Origin: Clavelina lepadiformis
Taxonomy: Eukaryota > Chordata > Ascidiacea > Aplousobranchia > Clavelinidae
Reading direction: 5' to 3'
Assembly: GCF_947623445.1 (NCBI RefSeq)
Contig: NC_135243.1
Location: 6,822,501-6,886,500, forward strand
Length of the DNA: 64,000 nucleotides
Position numbers and translations under genes: made by a program. This document shows, piece after piece, positions 60,931-64,000 of the stretch (its first letter is position 1; each line of letters opens with the position of its first letter). The notes under the pieces were generated by a model that was given only the letters and a program-made list of their open reading frames with translations, was not told where the DNA came from and made no database searches.

Positions 60931-60945
60931 TATCAAATCGTGATT
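60931..60945. promoter_or_regulatory. Dyad element core upstream of peptide gene 10
   Basis: TATCAAATCGTGATT, about 190 bases before the start codon at 61127. The following AAATTACG string is also kept. Most other upstream sequence has diverged, which makes the match informative. Confidence 0.5.
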
Positions 60946-61126
60946 GACCAAGGCAGGAAGCAGTTTTCGCTGTGCGGAAATTACGCTGTGGCCGAACCGC
61001 AAAAGAAGACACCCATCTCATGGTGATAAATTGTCTCCGGCTATGTAGGCTACTTGTTTAGCAACAGTACGACATAACAATGCAAGTCGGTCAGTTGAAA
61101 TATTCTTTGTTTGAAACCGAAACGAA

Positions 61127-61743
61127 ATGAACAAATTGCTTTTCTTCGTTGGACTTCTACTTCTTGTCAGTTTCATTGAAGTTTCGTCGCTCAACACTCG
61201 CATTCGCAAGTAAGGCGTTATTTGAAACGTTTAATTTAGCGGCTGCGTTTATTGCTTACTTAAAAAAAACTTTAACGAGGTGTACTTGGGACTTAAAAAC
61301 AATTTACAAGCGGCAGATCGAAATTTTAGGCTTGGTTTTAAACTTTTTATATGTAGTGGCACAAGATATGGCTGAATAAATTTGTTTCTATACTTTAAAT
61401 AATATATTAATGCTTTAATTAATTCAATACAATATGCAACAGAGCGAATGTTCGGTATGGACTTAGTCATGCGAACAAGATTAACACAGGTAAGTGTAAG
61501 TGAGGCCTTTGTGTTTGAATTATCTTTTTTATGTTTTATTTTGATACATTCAAATAAAGCTGAAACAACGATAAGTTTCTAAATTCGCTTCATTAGTTTA
61601 GTTGATAGTAAGCATCGCAGAAATATTTCAATTCAACTTATGCATTTTTATGAACAGAGACGCGAAGAAAATTGGTCGACGCAAATAATCGAGTAGCAAG
61701 AAGCATCGCGGAATATCAGCCCAGAAGGAAAGGCTTGGAATAA
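61127..61743 (+). CDS. Small secreted peptide precursor, copy 10, distant member
   Basis: Exons 61127-61209, 61443-61489 and 61658-61743 with the same phases (2 and 1) give 71 residues. The signal peptide MNKLLFFVGLLLLVSFIEVSS is nearly identical to the array copies, but the rest is strongly diverged: LNTRIRK, ANVRYGLSHANKINT, then ETRRKLVDANN, an R-V-A-R cleavage site, and the tail SIAEYQPRRKGLE with no cysteines or terminal Gly-Lys. Exon 2 is one codon longer. A slowly changing signal exon with a fast-changing product is what one expects of a diversifying peptide family. Confidence 0.75.
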
Positions 61744-62999
61744 TCTTTTATTTGTGTCAGCAATCATGGTAATATACTGTAATTATTCGGAACACATTTT
61801 GGCAAATAAATACAAAAAATAAATGTTATTGGTAAATATTCGTCCATGCAGACGTTCCTATGATGAGCCTAACATCGTTTCCTGATAAAAACCGTGGTTC
61901 TCACAAAACAGAGTGTAAGAATTTAATTTTACAGACAAAGTTATTATGATTTTTACTAAAATAGATCGAATTTCAATCCAAGTCGTGATAATACACAATG
62001 CATAGATGACAATATTTAGCAAAACGGATGAGCTTAGACTTAGATGCTTCTATCAAACTATGCCTAACTATCAAAGAAAAGATGTCGACTTCTTATGATT
62101 GAAGAATATTCGAATACGGTTGCAACAAACACTTTTTGATTCCAACTATTTACATATATGGTGATACACTTCTGTTACGTAACATCGCAGTGTTAGTAAC
62201 AGATATAGTAAAAACACGTGTTTTGAAAAGATAACGGAAAAATTGTTTTATTTAAGTACGTTTTGAGCCCTTTATTATATTAAAAAAAAGTTATAGGCTA
62301 TATAGTATATAGTATAATTCTTGTGACTATCATTTTGTACAATTAGCCAACTACTTAGAGAACAAGAAGGGATGAAGTGGAAACAATTCCTTAACACCGT
62401 TTTGATGAGATAAAGAACGAACAAACTTTATGTTTGCTGTATTTCACTAAGCGTCCTCTTCAATTTGTCGGCATTTGCGTAATAAACGGTTACGCGACAT
62501 TTATCGTAACACTCCAGCCGAGATTAGCTAACGATGTGTCCTATACTTAAAGGTTTTCTTAAAACACATAAACATATATAAAGATATAATTTAAGCAATA
62601 AGATTTGGCATACGCCAAAAAGAATTAAAACTCTTTAGTATTTGTATAGATCAGTGTTGCACGGATCTATTTTTAGAAATACGAGTAGTATAGAGTCGCT
62701 ACCCTAGGAACCCCATTACCTGCAGGTTACCGGTTACGAGTAGTTTTAGATCAGTTTTTGCTTTTATTCACGATTAAATGATTTTGCACGCGAATAAAAA
62801 GAATATTTAAATTAAATTAACTTAGTCATACTTTTGTTGTACTTATAATGTAATAATGGGACATAAAGTGTAGTCAACATACAACGCATAGTGACAACAT
62901 ATTTCTCCGTTAGGAGGCGCAAGCATGTGATAAAAAACAGACAACGAAAAAATAATAATTAATAGACAGAGTCGTGATAACTTTTCTTTCTACTTTCCA
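61744..62999. other. No gene seen
   Basis: AT-rich spacer after peptide gene 10 up to the LINE remnant. No exon or element ends recognised. Confidence 0.4.
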
Positions 63000-63545
63000 C
63001 AGTAAGTATAGACGTGTATTTCAAAGCACATATAACAGGTGAAACTTACAGACGGTACACATAATAGAGGTATGGTCAAGGGGGGGTGGTAAAGTTATTT
63101 AAAAGGTCTGGATTGCTTTTACGTAGTGTGGAGATTCTATATTTAAAGGTTCTATGAAAACTGTTCGATAAATTTTCCAAGGAGAGCTGTTGATTTTCAA
63201 TACCACATTTGAGTCTGGTTTTCCATGTGTGGTGATTCGTCGTTGTGATTAAGATAGTGAGGACTTTGTCGGTGTTCGACTCAAATCCCGGGTCATACCT
63301 GAAGGCGCAAAGATCCTCGACATTTTCTTTATTTAGGTTTAAGTTTAAAGTTTTTTCGGCGAGTTTTATTGTTCGTTTCCATTGGATCTGGGTTTGGGAG
63401 CATTTGTAAAATAGATGATGGGCGGAATCTGGTCCAATTTTACAAAAGCGGCAGCTATTGTTTGTTGTTGGTGCGTATACGGTTCTTAGTTCATGTTTAA
63501 AAGGGTAACAATTACCAGGACCGAGATTATAACCTTTGATGTTTA
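63000..63545 (-). mobile_element. LINE ORF2 C-terminal fragment (zinc-binding RT end)
   Basis: Read on the minus strand, one frame runs from about 63545 to 63088 and stays open to about 63000: NIKGYNLGPGNCYPF, then CRFCKIGPDSAHHLFYKC followed by QTQIQWKR. This C-x-x-C, H, C layout with a following Trp is the zinc-binding domain found after the reverse transcriptase in many non-LTR retrotransposons. The upstream RT domain is not in the window and the rest is 5'-truncated, as is common for LINEs. The clade could not be settled. Confidence 0.7.
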
Positions 63546-63820
63546 AATCGTTTGGGCGATCAAGTTATTACTAAGCCAAGTATACAGCAAGCTTTAAACT
63601 AAACATACACCCATATAAAAATGTAGCATTACAGAACTTATATTCATAAAAAGGAATTTTTATGTAATAGCGAGAATTTAAAATATAATTCCTTTTGTAC
63701 AATATGTTTGGATAAGAGAGATACTTTTTTGTAAATCGGAATTATTTAGCTTCATTGTTGGATTAATTTAATATTTCGGCCATGTCCACAATATGTTTGC
63801 GGCATAGCGGTAGCGCGTAG

Positions 63821-64000
63821 CAGTGGTTCTCAACCTTTTTTGGCTTACGGCAAACAACCAAAAGATTTGGCGGCTCCCGCAGTCAAACCAAAAAGTTTCT
63901 GCATTAAATAAAAATAATTTGCGAAGCCGTTTTCCTGGACTAGTGATTAGCGGTAGCGCTTTACGATAGCAAATCACCAAAGAATAGCAAACGTTTTTGT
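63821..64000. mobile_element. hAT-like element, left end, running off the window
   Basis: CAGTGGTTCTCAACC at 63821, followed by TTTTTTGGC, is a typical hAT terminal repeat. The right end is not in the window, so its target duplication cannot be checked. Confidence 0.55.

Noticed and set aside
63270-63300. GTTCGACTCAAATCCCG, tRNA-like word
   Set aside because: It lies within the open frame of the LINE fragment and has no matching arms.
1-64000. Endogenous virus-like or LTR elements
   Set aside because: No LTR pairs, gag, integrase, capsid or envelope-like frames were recognised. The repeats seen are hAT-type, LINE-derived or segmental duplications.

Overview
The window looks like nuclear DNA of an AT-rich, intron-dense metazoan genome: short exons with GT/AG borders, a semaphorin, an SLC17-type transporter, a collagen/discoidin secreted protein, an AA15-like LPMO fragment, many short hAT-type non-autonomous transposons and a LINE fragment. 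An invertebrate chordate, probably an ascidian tunicate, fits best. That is inference from gene style, since no marker gene settles the taxon. No bacterial genes, CRISPR arrays, rRNA or tRNA genes were seen, and no retrovirus-like or Polinton-like element was recognised.

Layout. (1) 1-9.2 kb: gene-free repeats. A ~2.2 kb unit is repeated (783-2940 and 3453-6768, plus a third fragment at 6769-6915) and carries hAT MITEs with 8-bp target duplications. (2) 9.24-16.22 kb, plus strand: a 21-exon gene that assembles into one 818-residue frame: signal peptide, sema, PSI, two fibronectin-III domains, one membrane span and a short tail. (3) 17.2-17.85 kb, minus: three exons of an AA15-like copper monooxygenase. 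(4) 19.8-21.0 kb, plus: a collagen-like, coiled-coil, F5/8C protein with one in-frame stop. (5) 25.2-26.0 kb, minus: the 3' half of an N-acetylneuraminate-lyase-like gene, apparently a pseudogene. (6) 26.2-61.7 kb: an array of small three-exon secreted-peptide genes, tangled with a tandem segmental duplication that also carries a serine-protease pseudogene exon and an SLC17 transporter gene (one long copy, one lacking its 5' exons). (7) 63.0-63.55 kb, minus: the C-terminal end of a LINE ORF2, then the start of a further hAT-like element at the window edge.

The most interesting part is the peptide array. Six close copies and one distant copy encode precursors of about 71-76 residues with a near-invariant signal peptide, a conserved propeptide, a furin-type R-A-R-R site and a very variable C-terminal tail. 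Several tails carry a C-x-P-x-C ring and/or a terminal Gly-Lys amidation signal. In the others the two cysteines are replaced together. This looks like a fast-evolving family of processed, sometimes disulfide-closed and amidated peptides. I do not recognise it. A near-palindromic block upstream of most copies may be a shared control element.

The lyase fragment and the sialin-like SLC17 transporter both suggest sialic-acid handling, but they lie about 28 kb apart and the lyase looks dead, so no pathway is claimed.
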